64,000 nt of DNA from Rhizobium lentis (GTDB lineage: Bacteria; Pseudomonadota; Alphaproteobacteria; Rhizobiales; Rhizobiaceae): assembly GCF_014200175.1 (NCBI RefSeq), contig NZ_JACHBD010000006.1, positions 186,001 through 250,000 of the forward strand, given 5' to 3'. Below the pieces are notes generated by a model. That model saw only the letters and a program-made list of their open reading frames with translations. It searched no databases and had not been told where the DNA came from. The position numbers were made by a program, and so were the translations under genes. This document shows positions 17,550-26,052 of this stretch, in pieces (positions within the stretch are counted from its first letter, which is position 1; every line of letters begins with the position of its first letter).

Positions 17550-18707
17550 TTACTCCATTATAACGTGCGGAACGAAGCGCGATAGATTGGCCGTTATCCG
17601 CGTCCGATCTTCGCGAACCGCAAGACCGCAGGCGCGATCACCGGCGACCCAGCTGCCGAGCACGGCGAAGCCGCCGTCGCTTTCGAAAAGCGGGGCGTAA
17701 GCCTGGATGATGAAACCTTCGTCGCCGTAATCGCCCGGAGCAGAAACCAGTTCCCGCCCCTGTCGAAATATCGTGACGTTCTCACCTTCTCGCGACAACA
17801 GCGGTTTGCGCACATAGTCGGTCAAGGTGGACGCCGCAGGGTCATCGGTGAAATAGCTTGGCAAAAGATTGGGGTGATTGGGATGGCGCTGCCAGAGCAA
17901 AGGCAGAAGCCCCTTGTTGGAAAGCACGGCCTTCCAGGCGGGCTCGACGAAAACATCGCCCGAGCGCGCGAGTTCGCGGGCAAACGGCTCGCGCAGCATG
18001 AATTCCCATGGATACAGCTTGAAGCAGCGGTCGATCACCCGATCCCTGAGATCGGTGTAACGGCCCTCGGCATCGATGCCGATCTCGCGAATGTCGAGAA
18101 GCTCGACGCGATGGCCGGCCTGCACCGCACAGTCCATGAGATAGACCGTCGTGCCGCGATCCTCCTCGTTGTCGGTTATCGCAGCGAAGTGGAAGATCGG
18201 CTCCTTGGGAAACTGGTCGAACGCCTCGACAAGGCTCTCTTGCAGGAAATTATACTGGTCCGCTTCCTTCGGCAGAACTCCCAAAGCGATCTGATCGGTC
18301 AGCCAGTTGAACTGGAAATAGGCGGTCTCGAATACCGAGGTGGGAGTATCGGCGTTATATTCGAGCAGCTTAGCCGGGCCACTGCCGTCGTAAGCAAGAT
18401 CGAAACGGCCGTAAAGGTGCCGGTCGCGGCGCTGCCAGGAGCGCTGCACCACATCGCGCAGATCCTCCGGAATGGCCAGCCTGTCGAGCGACTCTTCGCT
18501 GCCGACGATATCACCGACCAGATCCACGCACATGTCATGCAGTTCCTGGCTCGGTTCTTCGATCTGCGCCTCGATTTCATCGAGCGTGAACGTATAGGCC
18601 GCATCGTCGAGCCAGTAGGGCTCGCCATACATGACGTGAAATCCGAAGCCGACGGCGCGCGCCTTGTCACGCCAATCAGGACGCGCGGGAAGAGTGATGC
18701 GCTTCAT
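17550..18707 (-). CDS. Glutathionylspermidine-synthase-like ATP-grasp protein (YjfC/YgiC type)
   Basis: This 385-residue protein matches the C-terminal synthetase half of glutathionylspermidine synthase. It has KLLEYNADTPTSVFE near residue 105, YPWEFMLREP near 238, and FVEPAWKAVLSNKGLLPLLW with a TDYVRKPLLSREG segment near 315, which are ATP-grasp nucleotide and metal residues. No amidase half is present, as in E. coli YjfC and YgiC, whose exact substrates are not settled. It is the last gene of the minus-strand yjf-like group, 1 bp after the DUF1190 gene. The start at MKRITL is chosen since the longer reading overlaps that gene. Confidence 0.85.
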   Translation of the reverse strand: MKRITLPARPDWRDKARAVGFGFHVMYGEPYWLDDAAYTFTLDEIEAQIEEPSQELHDMCVDLVGDIVGSEESLDRLAIPEDLRDVVQRSWQRRDRHLYGRFDLAYDGSGPAKLLEYNADTPTSVFETAYFQFNWLTDQIALGVLPKEADQYNFLQESLVEAFDQFPKEPIFHFAAITDNEEDRGTTVYLMDCAVQAGHRVELLDIREIGIDAEGRYTDLRDRVIDRCFKLYPWEFMLREPFARELARSGDVFVEPAWKAVLSNKGLLPLLWQRHPNHPNLLPSYFTDDPAASTLTDYVRKPLLSREGENVTIFRQGRELVSAPGDYGDEGFIIQAYAPLFESDGGFAVLGSWVAGDRACGLAVREDRTRITANLSRFVPHVIME

Positions 18708-18708
18708 G

Positions 18709-19305
18709 TCAGCCGCCGAAACTGAAGGACGAACGGCCACCGAAGCCCTGCCGGGCGACGGTGCGGGTATTGACATTGACCGGCTTGACGCTCTGGCGCG
18801 AGGGCGCAGTCACACTGTCCGCGCCGCCTGAGCGAACCGTCGTTGTCAGCGTCTGCCCCGAGCGATTGCGATAAATCGGCGTCGAACCGTAGTAGGAACC
18901 ACCCGCCTCCTGGCGCCGGCGATAATCGGAATAGTCGCTGATGTTGTTCAGTGCCGAAGACAGCATGTAGCCTGCCAGGAACGGCGTAAAGAAGCTGCCG
19001 CTGCCGCCGGTATTGTTGGGGACGGCGTTGGCCTGCTGTTCCGTGCACTGGCCCTTGCCATATTCGGCTTCGCAGGCGGCCATGCCGTCGAAACGCGGCG
19101 CGGCGGCGAGGTGGGCCCGCATCGCATCCTGATAGCCGGCTTGGCAGACCTGCCGGTCCATGCCGGATGCCACGCATTGGTCGACGGAGGTGAACATAAC
19201 CTCCGAAGGCGTCTGATCGCCGCAACCGGATAGCGCCAGGGTCGAGGCAGCGATAGTGCCAAGGGCCAGGAAAGGTCGTCTATGCCCGCTCTTACGTCTG
19301 CGCAT
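18709..19305 (-). CDS. DUF1190 (YgiB/YjfM-type) lipoprotein
   Basis: The 198-residue protein has a basic start, a hydrophobic signal and an LSGC lipobox (about residues 25-28), so it is an exported lipoprotein. The mature part shows the DUF1190 pattern with paired cysteines (VDQCVASG, VCQAGYQDA, ACEAEYG, QCTEQ) and a Gly/Ser-rich end with RQGFGGRSSFSFGG. In E. coli, YgiB and YjfM accompany YgiC/YjfC as here. A GGGAGG site lies before the ATG. Function unknown; coupling to the ATP-grasp partner is conserved. Confidence 0.85.
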   Translation of the reverse strand: MRRRKSGHRRPFLALGTIAASTLALSGCGDQTPSEVMFTSVDQCVASGMDRQVCQAGYQDAMRAHLAAAPRFDGMAACEAEYGKGQCTEQQANAVPNNTGGSGSFFTPFLAGYMLSSALNNISDYSDYRRRQEAGGSYYGSTPIYRNRSGQTLTTTVRSGGADSVTAPSRQSVKPVNVNTRTVARQGFGGRSSFSFGG

Positions 19306-19317
19306 CGTTCCCTCCCC

Positions 19318-19719
19318 TCAATAGGTCATGCAGGCGGCGTTGAGAATACCGATGACCAGCGCGATGCCGCCGCCCCAGATGCCTGCGGCGATATTGTCGG
19401 CAGTGATCTTCTCATGCAGATCCCTCATGGTGAAATTCGCAATATAGAAAGCGAGGATCTGCGCCAGAATGCCGACCACCGCCCATATGATATAGTCGAC
19501 GATGCTGACCGAATTAGCCGCGGCCGAAGCCAGAGGCAGACTGAAACCGACAAGCGCTCCCAAAAATGCCGTGACCGCGGCAAGATTGCCTGCGCGAATG
19601 AGCTGGACTTCCTTTTGCGGTGTCAGGAATGTGTAGATCACCGCGAAAACAGCGTATGCGGCTAGACCGACGGCGAAATAGCCAAGGAAGGCAGGCAGGC
19701 CCGCCACGTAATCGAGCAT
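19318..19719 (-). CDS. DUF350 (YjfL-type) membrane protein
   Basis: This 133-residue integral membrane protein has four hydrophobic segments, at about 9-30, 44-66, 72-94 and 108-130, matching the DUF350 family in which two-helix units are repeated. GGAGG lies before the ATG, and it ends 12 bp before the DUF1190 gene. In E. coli yjfL stands between yjfK and yjfM, as here. Its role is unknown; it is probably a membrane partner of PspA/YjfJ-type proteins. Confidence 0.85.
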   Translation of the reverse strand: MLDYVAGLPAFLGYFAVGLAAYAVFAVIYTFLTPQKEVQLIRAGNLAAVTAFLGALVGFSLPLASAAANSVSIVDYIIWAVVGILAQILAFYIANFTMRDLHEKITADNIAAGIWGGGIALVIGILNAACMTY

Positions 19720-19753
19720 CGATAAATTCCTCCGTTAAAATTGATAGGGTCCA

Positions 19754-20413
19754 TCAGACGCGGCAAACATCGGCTGGAGCCAGACCGTAACCGATCAGAA
19801 ATTCCACTGAACTGCCCGCCTGGCTCTGGCCGAGGTCGAGGTCGCGCTCGACGTTGATCAGAAGCATTTCGCGCGTCGAGCCAAGTGGGCGGTAATACAA
19901 CATGCAGGTCTGGTGAATGGAGCGCTGCGCTTCGCCGTCGTCGACCTTTTCAATAAATTCCACCAGTTGGGCGCGCTCCGGGCCGTCGCCCCAGAAGCGA
20001 TTATAGAGGATCCCGTCGGCATCATAGGATGGCTGGCCGATCAGGCCGGCTGGACCGGTCCAGCGGTTCCATTCGCTCTGACCGGCCGGCACGACACTGT
20101 CCCACGGCTGATAAAAGCTGATATCGTCGATCGCATCACCCGGCTTGCCCGAGGCCGACATCACCTGAATCATCCGGTTCTCTTCATCGTAGTAGCGCGA
20201 CAGAACCGTGGCGGCATCGAGCGAAACCTCACCGTAGCCGGCAATGATGAACGGCCCGCTCCGTGGCAGCGGCATGGCTGGCTCGCCGCCAAGAGCATCA
20301 GCTTCAAGGGAGAGGAAATCGATCTCGAACGCCCCACCGATGGCCGCGCTTAAGGGACCCAGCTCTTTGGGCAGAGGCTTTTCATTCTTATTTCCACCGA
20401 ACCAGCCGATCAT
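19754..20413 (-). CDS. DUF2491 (YjfK-type) protein
   Basis: The 219-residue soluble protein matches the YjfK family by its FEIDFLSLEADAL, DISFYQPWDSVVP and MLYYRPLG segments and by position. It has no signal or membrane helix. Its ATG overlaps the stop of the channel gene by 4 bp, with GGGAGA upstream, so it is coupled to the channel. Function unknown. Confidence 0.8.
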   Translation of the reverse strand: MIGWFGGNKNEKPLPKELGPLSAAIGGAFEIDFLSLEADALGGEPAMPLPRSGPFIIAGYGEVSLDAATVLSRYYDEENRMIQVMSASGKPGDAIDDISFYQPWDSVVPAGQSEWNRWTGPAGLIGQPSYDADGILYNRFWGDGPERAQLVEFIEKVDDGEAQRSIHQTCMLYYRPLGSTREMLLINVERDLDLGQSQAGSSVEFLIGYGLAPADVCRV

Positions 20414-21465
20414 GTTTCGTCTCCCATTCTAGCCCAGACGATGGCAGCGGGATCTAGCCGCATTCCGCTGATGTAGTAAAGAGTCTCCCCGCCGTGCATC
20501 GGCGTCTCGTCTCGGCAATTCAGATCGGTCATGCCTTGGCTCAGCATGCCCACCAGTGTCACGTTGTACCGACGCTTGAGCCTTAAAAACACGTCGCCAT
20601 AGAGCAGTGGCGTTTGCAAAGGTGGTACCGGCAGGGAAAAGGCCGTGTCGGAGGAGGCGGCCGACAGCAGGCGTGCGGCGATTTCCGAGGAGCCCGGGTC
20701 ACGCGCTGAACGCGACAGAAGCTCCTCGGCGAGCGAGCCCACCGCCTCGACGCGCGGCCGCAGCTGTTTGACCATCTGTGCCGTTCGGTCATCGGCGAAA
20801 TAGGCCACGATATGGGCATTGGGCGCGTGATCCTCGGCAATCAGGACTGCGGCCAGCGTCTCGTCGTCATTAGCGCCGCGCGCGATGATGGCGCGTGCCT
20901 GGGCCACGCCGGCCCGCACCAGTGCATCGGCATCGGCAAGCCGATCGGTTCTGATATAGTCGGTGCAGTCGCTGGCGGGGTTCTCCGGCAGATCCTTGGC
21001 GACCAGAACGCTCATCGGCTCGTTGGCTTGGCGTTCGGAATGCAGCAGCCGCATCGTCTGGTATGTCTGCCCCTCTTGCCAGCCCAGAACAATGATATGG
21101 CCGGCGCGTTCGCTGTAATCACCCAATCCGCGCATGCGATTCCTCCAGATCGTACCGATAGCTGTCAACAACTTGCCAAGAACTGCAGTAAAGATGGCAA
21201 TGCCACCGGGAAGAACGACCAGGACGGTGATGATCCGGCCGGGCGCCGACTTTGGAGAAAGATCGCCATAGCCGACAGTCGTTGCGGTGACCACATAGTA
21301 ATAAAGGAAGTCGACGGGGTTGCTGACGAGATCGCCCTCGCCTGCCAACATAAAGAGCAGGTAAGACGCGACCAGATGGAGAACGAGGACAAGAAAAAGC
21401 GCTGACCAGGCCAATTCGCCGAGCGAAAGATATATACGCCGCAAAAATGAAGCGATAAATGGCAA
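20410..21465 (-). CDS. Two-TM potassium-type channel with RCK (TrkA-N) domain
   Basis: The 351-residue protein has a TM helix at about 15-40, a pore loop with the K+ selectivity filter TVGYGD near 63-68, and a second helix at about 78-105. A cytoplasmic regulator-of-K-conductance domain begins at HIIVLGWQEGQT near 122. The filter is canonical, so potassium is the expected ion. The start is TTG with GGGGGA six bases upstream. It opens the minus-strand group (channel, DUF2491, DUF350, DUF1190, ATP-grasp), divergent from DUF2170-PspA. Related channel genes accompany yjf-type clusters in other proteobacteria. Confidence 0.88.
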   Translation of the reverse strand: MPFIASFLRRIYLSLGELAWSALFLVLVLHLVASYLLFMLAGEGDLVSNPVDFLYYYVVTATTVGYGDLSPKSAPGRIITVLVVLPGGIAIFTAVLGKLLTAIGTIWRNRMRGLGDYSERAGHIIVLGWQEGQTYQTMRLLHSERQANEPMSVLVAKDLPENPASDCTDYIRTDRLADADALVRAGVAQARAIIARGANDDETLAAVLIAEDHAPNAHIVAYFADDRTAQMVKQLRPRVEAVGSLAEELLSRSARDPGSSEIAARLLSAASSDTAFSLPVPPLQTPLLYGDVFLRLKRRYNVTLVGMLSQGMTDLNCRDETPMHGGETLYYISGMRLDPAAIVWARMGDET

Positions 21466-21580
21466 GCGATTCCCCCGTTGCTAACGTGCACCCTACCGAA
21501 ATTTATTTCGCGCACCAGACCTTTAAGTTGTAAACCGACTACCCAGATATTTTTGACGCTCTAACCGATGGAGGACTTTT

Positions 21581-22015
21581 TTGGAGACCTGGAACCTCAC
21601 CACTTTAACGCGCCTGTTCGCCGCGGATCCGGAGGCGCTCGGCGATGTTGACGTAGCCGTACCCGAACACGGGGACGTCTTGTGCGTAACGCTGAAGGAA
21701 AGAGGCGATCTTGACGTTTTCGTCACGGTGAGCGGCGAGCGCGACATCCTCGTCAGCGTTGTTCTAGTGCCCTGCAAGGAGGTGCCCAAGCGAGAGGCCT
21801 TCGAACGCATGGTTCTGAAGACGCACAAGTTCGTGCCGCTTTCCAGTTTCGGCATCACCACGATCGACGGTGAGGAATGGTACGAATTGTTTGGCTCGCT
21901 TTCAGCACGCTCGCCGGCCGAGACCGTCGTGGAGGAAGTCGCAATTCTGGCTGCCAATGCCGTCGATGCAGCGCATATGATTGAAGAATGGAAAAGCGGG
22001 GAGATTGCAGCGTGA
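21581..22015 (+). CDS. DUF2170 (YjfI-type) protein
   Basis: This 144-residue acidic, soluble protein matches the YjfI/DUF2170 family, with DVDVAVPEHGDVLCVTL, MVLKTHKFVPLSSFGI and WYELFGSLSA. The start is TTG with a strong GGAGGA six bases upstream. Its stop overlaps the GTG start of the PspA gene (GTGA). It forms the plus-strand arm of the divergent yjf-like locus. Confidence 0.82.
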   Translation: METWNLTTLTRLFAADPEALGDVDVAVPEHGDVLCVTLKERGDLDVFVTVSGERDILVSVVLVPCKEVPKREAFERMVLKTHKFVPLSSFGITTIDGEEWYELFGSLSARSPAETVVEEVAILAANAVDAAHMIEEWKSGEIAA

Positions 22016-22749
22016 GCACCTGGGGAAAAATTTTTACCGCCATTCGCGGCGGCATCAACGAGGCAGCAGAAGCAGCCGCCGACAGCCAATCCATGCGCAT
22101 TCTCGACCAGGAAATTCGCGACGCCGAACAGTCGCTGCGCCGGGCGCGATCCGATCTCGCCGGCATTATGGCATCGAACAAGAGCGTCATGCGCCGGCTT
22201 GAAGAAAACCGAGCGAAGGAAACCAAGGATACCGACAGCGCCCGCGCTGCGATCTCCGCGGGCCGTACGGATCTCGCGCAGGGTCTGGCGCAGCGCATTG
22301 CCAATAGTCGCGCCGAAGTGCAGCGAGACCAGGAAGAGCTCGATCGGCTGCTGCCCCGCCAGCAGCAGATGCTGCGGACGATTCAGGAAACCGAGTCGCG
22401 CATCGCGCAGATGAAGCGCGAGGTGGAGAACGTCAAAGCCAATGAGTCGCTCTTGCGCGCCCAATCGGCGATCGCCCATAACCAGTCGGGCATCAACACC
22501 CGTCTCGGCAGCGCCGTGGAAAGTCTCGAACGCATCAAGAAACGCCAGGAAATCACCGCCGGACGCATCGAAGCCGGGGCTGAACTGGCCGCACTGGAAA
22601 ACGGCAGCGATCTCGACCGCCAGCTGCGTGAGGCCGGCATCGGCAGTTCGAGCCAGTCGGCCGATGACGTCCTTGCACAGCTGATGGCTCCGACACGCTC
22701 GACCGAGCCAGTCTTGCTGCCCGCCCCTGCCGGCAACAAGGACCGATAA
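22012..22749 (+). CDS. PspA/IM30-family protein (YjfJ-type)
   Basis: The 245-residue protein is largely one long coiled coil (about residues 20-200) with the PspA/IM30 pattern ILDQEIRDAEQSLRRARSDLA near the start, preceded by a short amphipathic helix (STWGKIFTAIRGG). Such ESCRT-III-like proteins bind and remodel stressed inner membrane. The start is GTG, coupled to DUF2170. No PspBC or PspF genes are nearby, so this is the YjfJ-type system, not the classical phage-shock operon. Confidence 0.85.
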   Translation: MSTWGKIFTAIRGGINEAAEAAADSQSMRILDQEIRDAEQSLRRARSDLAGIMASNKSVMRRLEENRAKETKDTDSARAAISAGRTDLAQGLAQRIANSRAEVQRDQEELDRLLPRQQQMLRTIQETESRIAQMKREVENVKANESLLRAQSAIAHNQSGINTRLGSAVESLERIKKRQEITAGRIEAGAELAALENGSDLDRQLREAGIGSSSQSADDVLAQLMAPTRSTEPVLLPAPAGNKDR

Positions 22750-22871
22750 TTCCCGGAGCGGCCGCCCTGTCGAGATATTTATTCCCGAAGACCGAGCGGC
22801 CGCACGTTGAACTTCGGTAGATCTCGCGAAGGCGAAGATCTATTTGCGTCGCGGGGGCGCCGATCTCGCGG

Positions 22872-23264
22872 CTATCGGCGGCCGACGGCTGTTGCCTGCG
22901 ACCAGACAACCATCCACTCTCCGTCGCGGTGTTCATAAGTATCTGTATGCCAATACTCCCCGGGCGGCACGGCGTGCCCGTTGAAGATGACTTCGAGGCG
23001 CGCACGATAACGTATCACCGCAGCGGAGCCATTGAGGCGGACCGCAATGTCACTTGGCTCCCAAGCCCGATACTCGATGTGTCCGGCTTCGATAGCGCCT
23101 AGATATTCCTCGCGCGAGAGGGCTACACCGATTGGCGTGATCAATTGAAAATCATCGGCGTGAAGAGGCCTGGCCGCGGCCATATCGGCCGCGACCAGTG
23201 CACGCAGCCGGGTGCGCTCGATTTCACGGATGTGGTCAGCTGCAGTTTGACCATTGCTTGTCAT
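22872..23264 (-). CDS. NTF2-like/SnoaL-type protein
   Basis: This 130-residue protein has the cone-shaped NTF2-like pattern: an N-terminal helix pair (IREIERTRLRALVAAD), DDFQLITPIG, then LSREEYLGAIEAG and the strands WHTDTYEHRDGEWMVVWSQAT. It is like DUF4440 or nuclear-transport-factor-2 family proteins, which act as small isomerases or hydrolases or have no known function. AGGAG lies six bases before the chosen ATG. It lies 2 bp downstream of the reductase gene and is cotranscribed with it. Confidence 0.75.
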   Translation of the reverse strand: MTSNGQTAADHIREIERTRLRALVAADMAAARPLHADDFQLITPIGVALSREEYLGAIEAGHIEYRAWEPSDIAVRLNGSAAVIRYRARLEVIFNGHAVPPGEYWHTDTYEHRDGEWMVVWSQATAVGRR

Positions 23265-23266
23265 TT

Positions 23267-24340
23267 TCATCTCCTGGATGCATTTGCTCTTCGCCGCGCA
23301 GATCTATTTTGACGACCGGCGGTCACCAGGCCGTTGTCGATCAGGCTCTGACCGCAGGCGCGGATAGTTTCCTCCTCAGGGCGCGGCTGCCATTGCAACA
23401 TCGTTTCTGCCTTGGCGGTGTTGATGCGCAGGTCCCGTCCAAGCTCATGAACGATCATCCGAGCGTCGGCATCGATGAGCGCCAGAATTCGGACGACCCA
23501 GTTCGGAAGTTCTGCGGATGGCAATTGTGATGCGTAATCTGGAAAGGATTGGGCAAGAACGCGCGCAAGGTCTTTCATCCAGAAGACGCGTCCTCCAACG
23601 ATGAATCTGTGTCCGGCAGCTTCAGGCTGGATCATCGCGCGGACATGGGCAAGGGCGACATCGCGAACATCCGCGATTGCACAGCCGTAACGCGGGAGCC
23701 TCCTGAATCTGCCGCTCATCAAATGTTTGATCAGTCCAACCGACGTGCCGCAGTCATTGCCCATTAAAGGGCCAAGGATGAGGCCCGGATTTATCACCGC
23801 GAGAGGAAGATCGTTTTGTTCGGCGAACGCCCATGCGGCGCGTTCGGCCAATGTCTTGGATTGGTAGTAAGCGGTTGCCCGTTTGCTCTCAGTGTCGGTC
23901 CAGTCCGTCTCGCTGAATGGAGCGCGTCCGCCACCATGGTTGGTGGCCGCGATGGATGAGGTAAGGACGACCCTTTGCACTTTCCGCGAATGGGCGGCGC
24001 GCAATACGCGGAGAGTACCCTCCCGCGCTGTCCGGATGAGCCCTGCCGCGTCGCGCACCGCGCCGCTTGGAAACGGAGACGCCGTGTGGATGACGTAGTC
24101 GCAGCCCTCAATCGCCTGCGTCCAGCAGAGATCTTGGTCGAGGTCGGCTTCGACGAAGCTCAGACTTTTAGCGAAAGGCTGAAAGCGCGAGCCGATTTCC
24201 GGCGCTGAACGCATCGCCCGCATGCTTCCCCGAACGCGATAACCTTGTTGCAGCAACTGCAGCGCCACGTGCCCGCCCAGGAAACCACTGATACCTGTGA
24301 CAAGGACCGTGGTGTCCTTCGGTAGTTGCGTCCGATTCAT
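23267..24340 (-). CDS. NAD(P)-dependent epimerase/reductase (extended SDR, dihydroflavonol-reductase-like)
   Basis: The 357-residue protein has the extended short-chain dehydrogenase pattern: TGISGFLGGHVALQLL at 15-30 for cofactor binding, VIHTASPFP, the catalytic YxxxK as YYQSKTLAE with a preceding Ser (TSS), and VINPGLILGP. It resembles dihydroflavonol/aldehyde reductases. A GGAGCAGG site precedes the ATG. It is divergent from a TetR regulator across 99 bp that hold a perfect inverted repeat, so it is likely repressed by that regulator. Substrate unknown, possibly a reactive aldehyde or ketone. Confidence 0.85.
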   Translation of the reverse strand: MNRTQLPKDTTVLVTGISGFLGGHVALQLLQQGYRVRGSMRAMRSAPEIGSRFQPFAKSLSFVEADLDQDLCWTQAIEGCDYVIHTASPFPSGAVRDAAGLIRTAREGTLRVLRAAHSRKVQRVVLTSSIAATNHGGGRAPFSETDWTDTESKRATAYYQSKTLAERAAWAFAEQNDLPLAVINPGLILGPLMGNDCGTSVGLIKHLMSGRFRRLPRYGCAIADVRDVALAHVRAMIQPEAAGHRFIVGGRVFWMKDLARVLAQSFPDYASQLPSAELPNWVVRILALIDADARMIVHELGRDLRINTAKAETMLQWQPRPEEETIRACGQSLIDNGLVTAGRQNRSARRRANASRR

Positions 24341-24360
24341 CGTCCTGCTCCTTAGCGATG

Positions 24361-24402
24361 GTCAGATAGACAAGACAATTGGACTCAATTTGTCTATCTG
24401 AC
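24361..24402. promoter_or_regulatory. TetR-type operator: perfect 13-bp inverted repeat
   Basis: GTCAGATAGACAA (24361-24373) and TTGTCTATCTGAC (24390-24402) form a perfect inverted repeat with a 16-bp spacer. It lies in the middle of the 99-bp region between the divergent reductase and tetR genes. This is the expected layout for a TetR repressor controlling both promoters. Confidence 0.7.
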
Positions 24403-24439
24403 TTTTGACACCTCAGACAAGCAGTGTCAATGTGTCCAT

Positions 24440-25033
24440 ATGAAAAATGAAGATCGCAAATCAGCTCATATTCTGGATTCCGCGCTCCCAGTGTTCGCCC
24501 GGTACGGCTTTCAGAAAACCACCATGGCGGATATTGCGCGCGCGGCAGGGATATCGCGCGCTTCGCTCTATCTTGCTTTCAACAGCAAGGAAGAACTGTT
24601 TCGGGCCGGTTCCGCCCGTGCGCACCGATTGACAATGGCCGAGGTGGAAGCGGTCCTTAATCGGACGGGCGATGTGATCGATCGTATCGCGGCTGCCATC
24701 TCCGCCTTCCAGGAAGGGTTGATCGCCCCGTTCGGCAACAGCGAAAACGCCAAGGAACTGTTCGAAACGAACATGGAGTTCGCCGAGGACATAACGATTG
24801 CCGCCCGATCGAAGCTCATCGCGCTGTTGTCAGGGGCCTTGGGGGAAGCCCGAGAGCGGGGGGAAATCGATCTGGTAGCATCAGGAGGCCGACCTGCTGA
24901 CCTCGCTGCGCTTATTGCGGCTGCGATGGATGGCATCAAGCATAATTTCCGCGCCGGTGGACCATCGGATGACTCCATGCGGCTGTTGATGCGGATTTTG
25001 CAATTGGCGCTCACGCCGGAAAGCAGGAGATGA
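24440..25033 (+). CDS. TetR-family transcriptional regulator
   Basis: The 197-residue protein has an N-terminal TetR helix-turn-helix (ARYGFQKTTMADIARAAGISRASLYLAFNSKEELF, about residues 18-52) and an all-helical ligand domain. It faces the reductase/NTF2-like pair over a palindrome at 24361-24402, so it probably represses both its own gene and that operon. No strong ribosome-binding site is seen before the ATG. Confidence 0.88.
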   Translation: MKNEDRKSAHILDSALPVFARYGFQKTTMADIARAAGISRASLYLAFNSKEELFRAGSARAHRLTMAEVEAVLNRTGDVIDRIAAAISAFQEGLIAPFGNSENAKELFETNMEFAEDITIAARSKLIALLSGALGEARERGEIDLVASGGRPADLAALIAAAMDGIKHNFRAGGPSDDSMRLLMRILQLALTPESRR

Positions 25034-25124
25034 CCGACCGGCGTCGCCGCGGCAGCTTTGCCGCAGAAATTAGCAGACGCCGGCCGCGAGAGCGAAGTCC
25101 ATAAGGCCAAGGTGGCTATTTGCG

Positions 25125-25195
25125 TCGGACGCACAAACATTTCCTTCGGATCGCCCTCCCCGCAGACGACCCTGGTGCACGAAGATGACGCGGGA
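25125..25195 (-). pseudogene. Frameshifted remnant of an amino-acid ABC transporter ATPase gene
   Basis: This 71-base stretch is nearly identical to about 30789-30861, the region encoding VIFMNQG and [10 protein letters not shown] in the complete ATPase gene at 30743-31513. Relative to that gene it has a few substitutions and a 2-base deletion that breaks the frame. Nothing on either side matches the rest of an ATPase. It is a short relic in the 25034-25389 gap between tetR and zinT; no other gene is seen in that gap. Confidence 0.7.
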
Positions 25196-25326
25196 TTTCG
25201 GTATGAACCGGAGCTTTTGCAGCGATGCGCCCCAATTGACTTGAATGCAATGCGTTCGAATGGTGATCACCAAGCGACGCGCATCTCCCACCTTGCGCTT
25301 GCGGCCAAACCACGCTAATCGGCATT

Positions 25327-25341
25327 TGTAATGTTATTACA
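25327..25341. promoter_or_regulatory. Zur-like box upstream of zinT
   Basis: TGTAAT-GTT-ATTACA is a perfect 6-bp inverted repeat with a 3-bp centre, in an AT-rich promoter 48 bp before the zinT start. The form and location fit a zinc-uptake-regulator site, since zinT genes are usually Zur-controlled. Confidence 0.5.
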
Positions 25342-25389
25342 TGACGTATCGAACACGAGCCGTGCCGGCCAATCGAAAGGTTTCAGTGA

Positions 25390-26052
25390 ATGAAGAAGGC
25401 GATCACAACACTCAGCTACGCCCTGGCTGTATCCGCAACGTTGACTTTTGCGGGAACGGCAGGCGCCCAGACATCTTCGGGGAACAATCACGGCCACAGC
25501 CATTCCCACGATAAGAAGGGGTCGGTACATGATGGGTATTTCGATGACGATCAGGTAAAGGCGCGTGAACTGTCGGATTGGGAAGGCGACTGGCAGTCGG
25601 TCTACCCCTATCTTGTCAACGGAACCTTGGATCCGGTGTTGGCCGACAAGGCGAAACATGGCGACAAGAGCGCCGGGGAATATCGTGCCTACTATGACAC
25701 GGGATACAAGACCGATGTCGGCCGGATCGTCATCAACGGAAAGAAGGTTACGTTTTTCCGCGGCAAGGACTCCGTGACCGGAGACTACGAGACGGATGGG
25801 CACGAAATCCTCACCTACAAGAAGGGCAATCGAGGCGTTCGTTTCATCTTCAGGAAAAGCGCCGGTGACGACGCCGCACCTCGGTTCATTCAGTTCAGCG
25901 ACCACATCGTCGCCCCCGAGAAGGCCGACCACTACCATCTTTACTGGGGCAATGACCGCGCCACGCTGTTGAACGAGGTCACCAACTGGCCGACCTACTA
26001 CCCCGCGAACCTGAACGGCAAGCAGATCGCCGAAGAGATGCTGGCCCACTGA
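25390..26052 (+). CDS. zinT: ZinT-family periplasmic zinc-binding protein
   Basis: The 220-residue protein has a signal peptide (about 1-26, ending AGA-QTS), then a histidine-rich metal-capture stretch (NNHGHSHSHD, 32-41) and a ZinT domain. The domain includes LSDWEGDWQSVYPYL near 62 and the C-terminal ligands in KADHYHLYWG near 183. ZinT binds zinc in the periplasm and passes it to ZnuABC under zinc limitation. An AAAGG site precedes the ATG, and a Zur-like palindrome lies 48 bp upstream. No znu genes are adjacent. Confidence 0.92.
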   Translation: MKKAITTLSYALAVSATLTFAGTAGAQTSSGNNHGHSHSHDKKGSVHDGYFDDDQVKARELSDWEGDWQSVYPYLVNGTLDPVLADKAKHGDKSAGEYRAYYDTGYKTDVGRIVINGKKVTFFRGKDSVTGDYETDGHEILTYKKGNRGVRFIFRKSAGDDAAPRFIQFSDHIVAPEKADHYHLYWGNDRATLLNEVTNWPTYYPANLNGKQIAEEMLAH

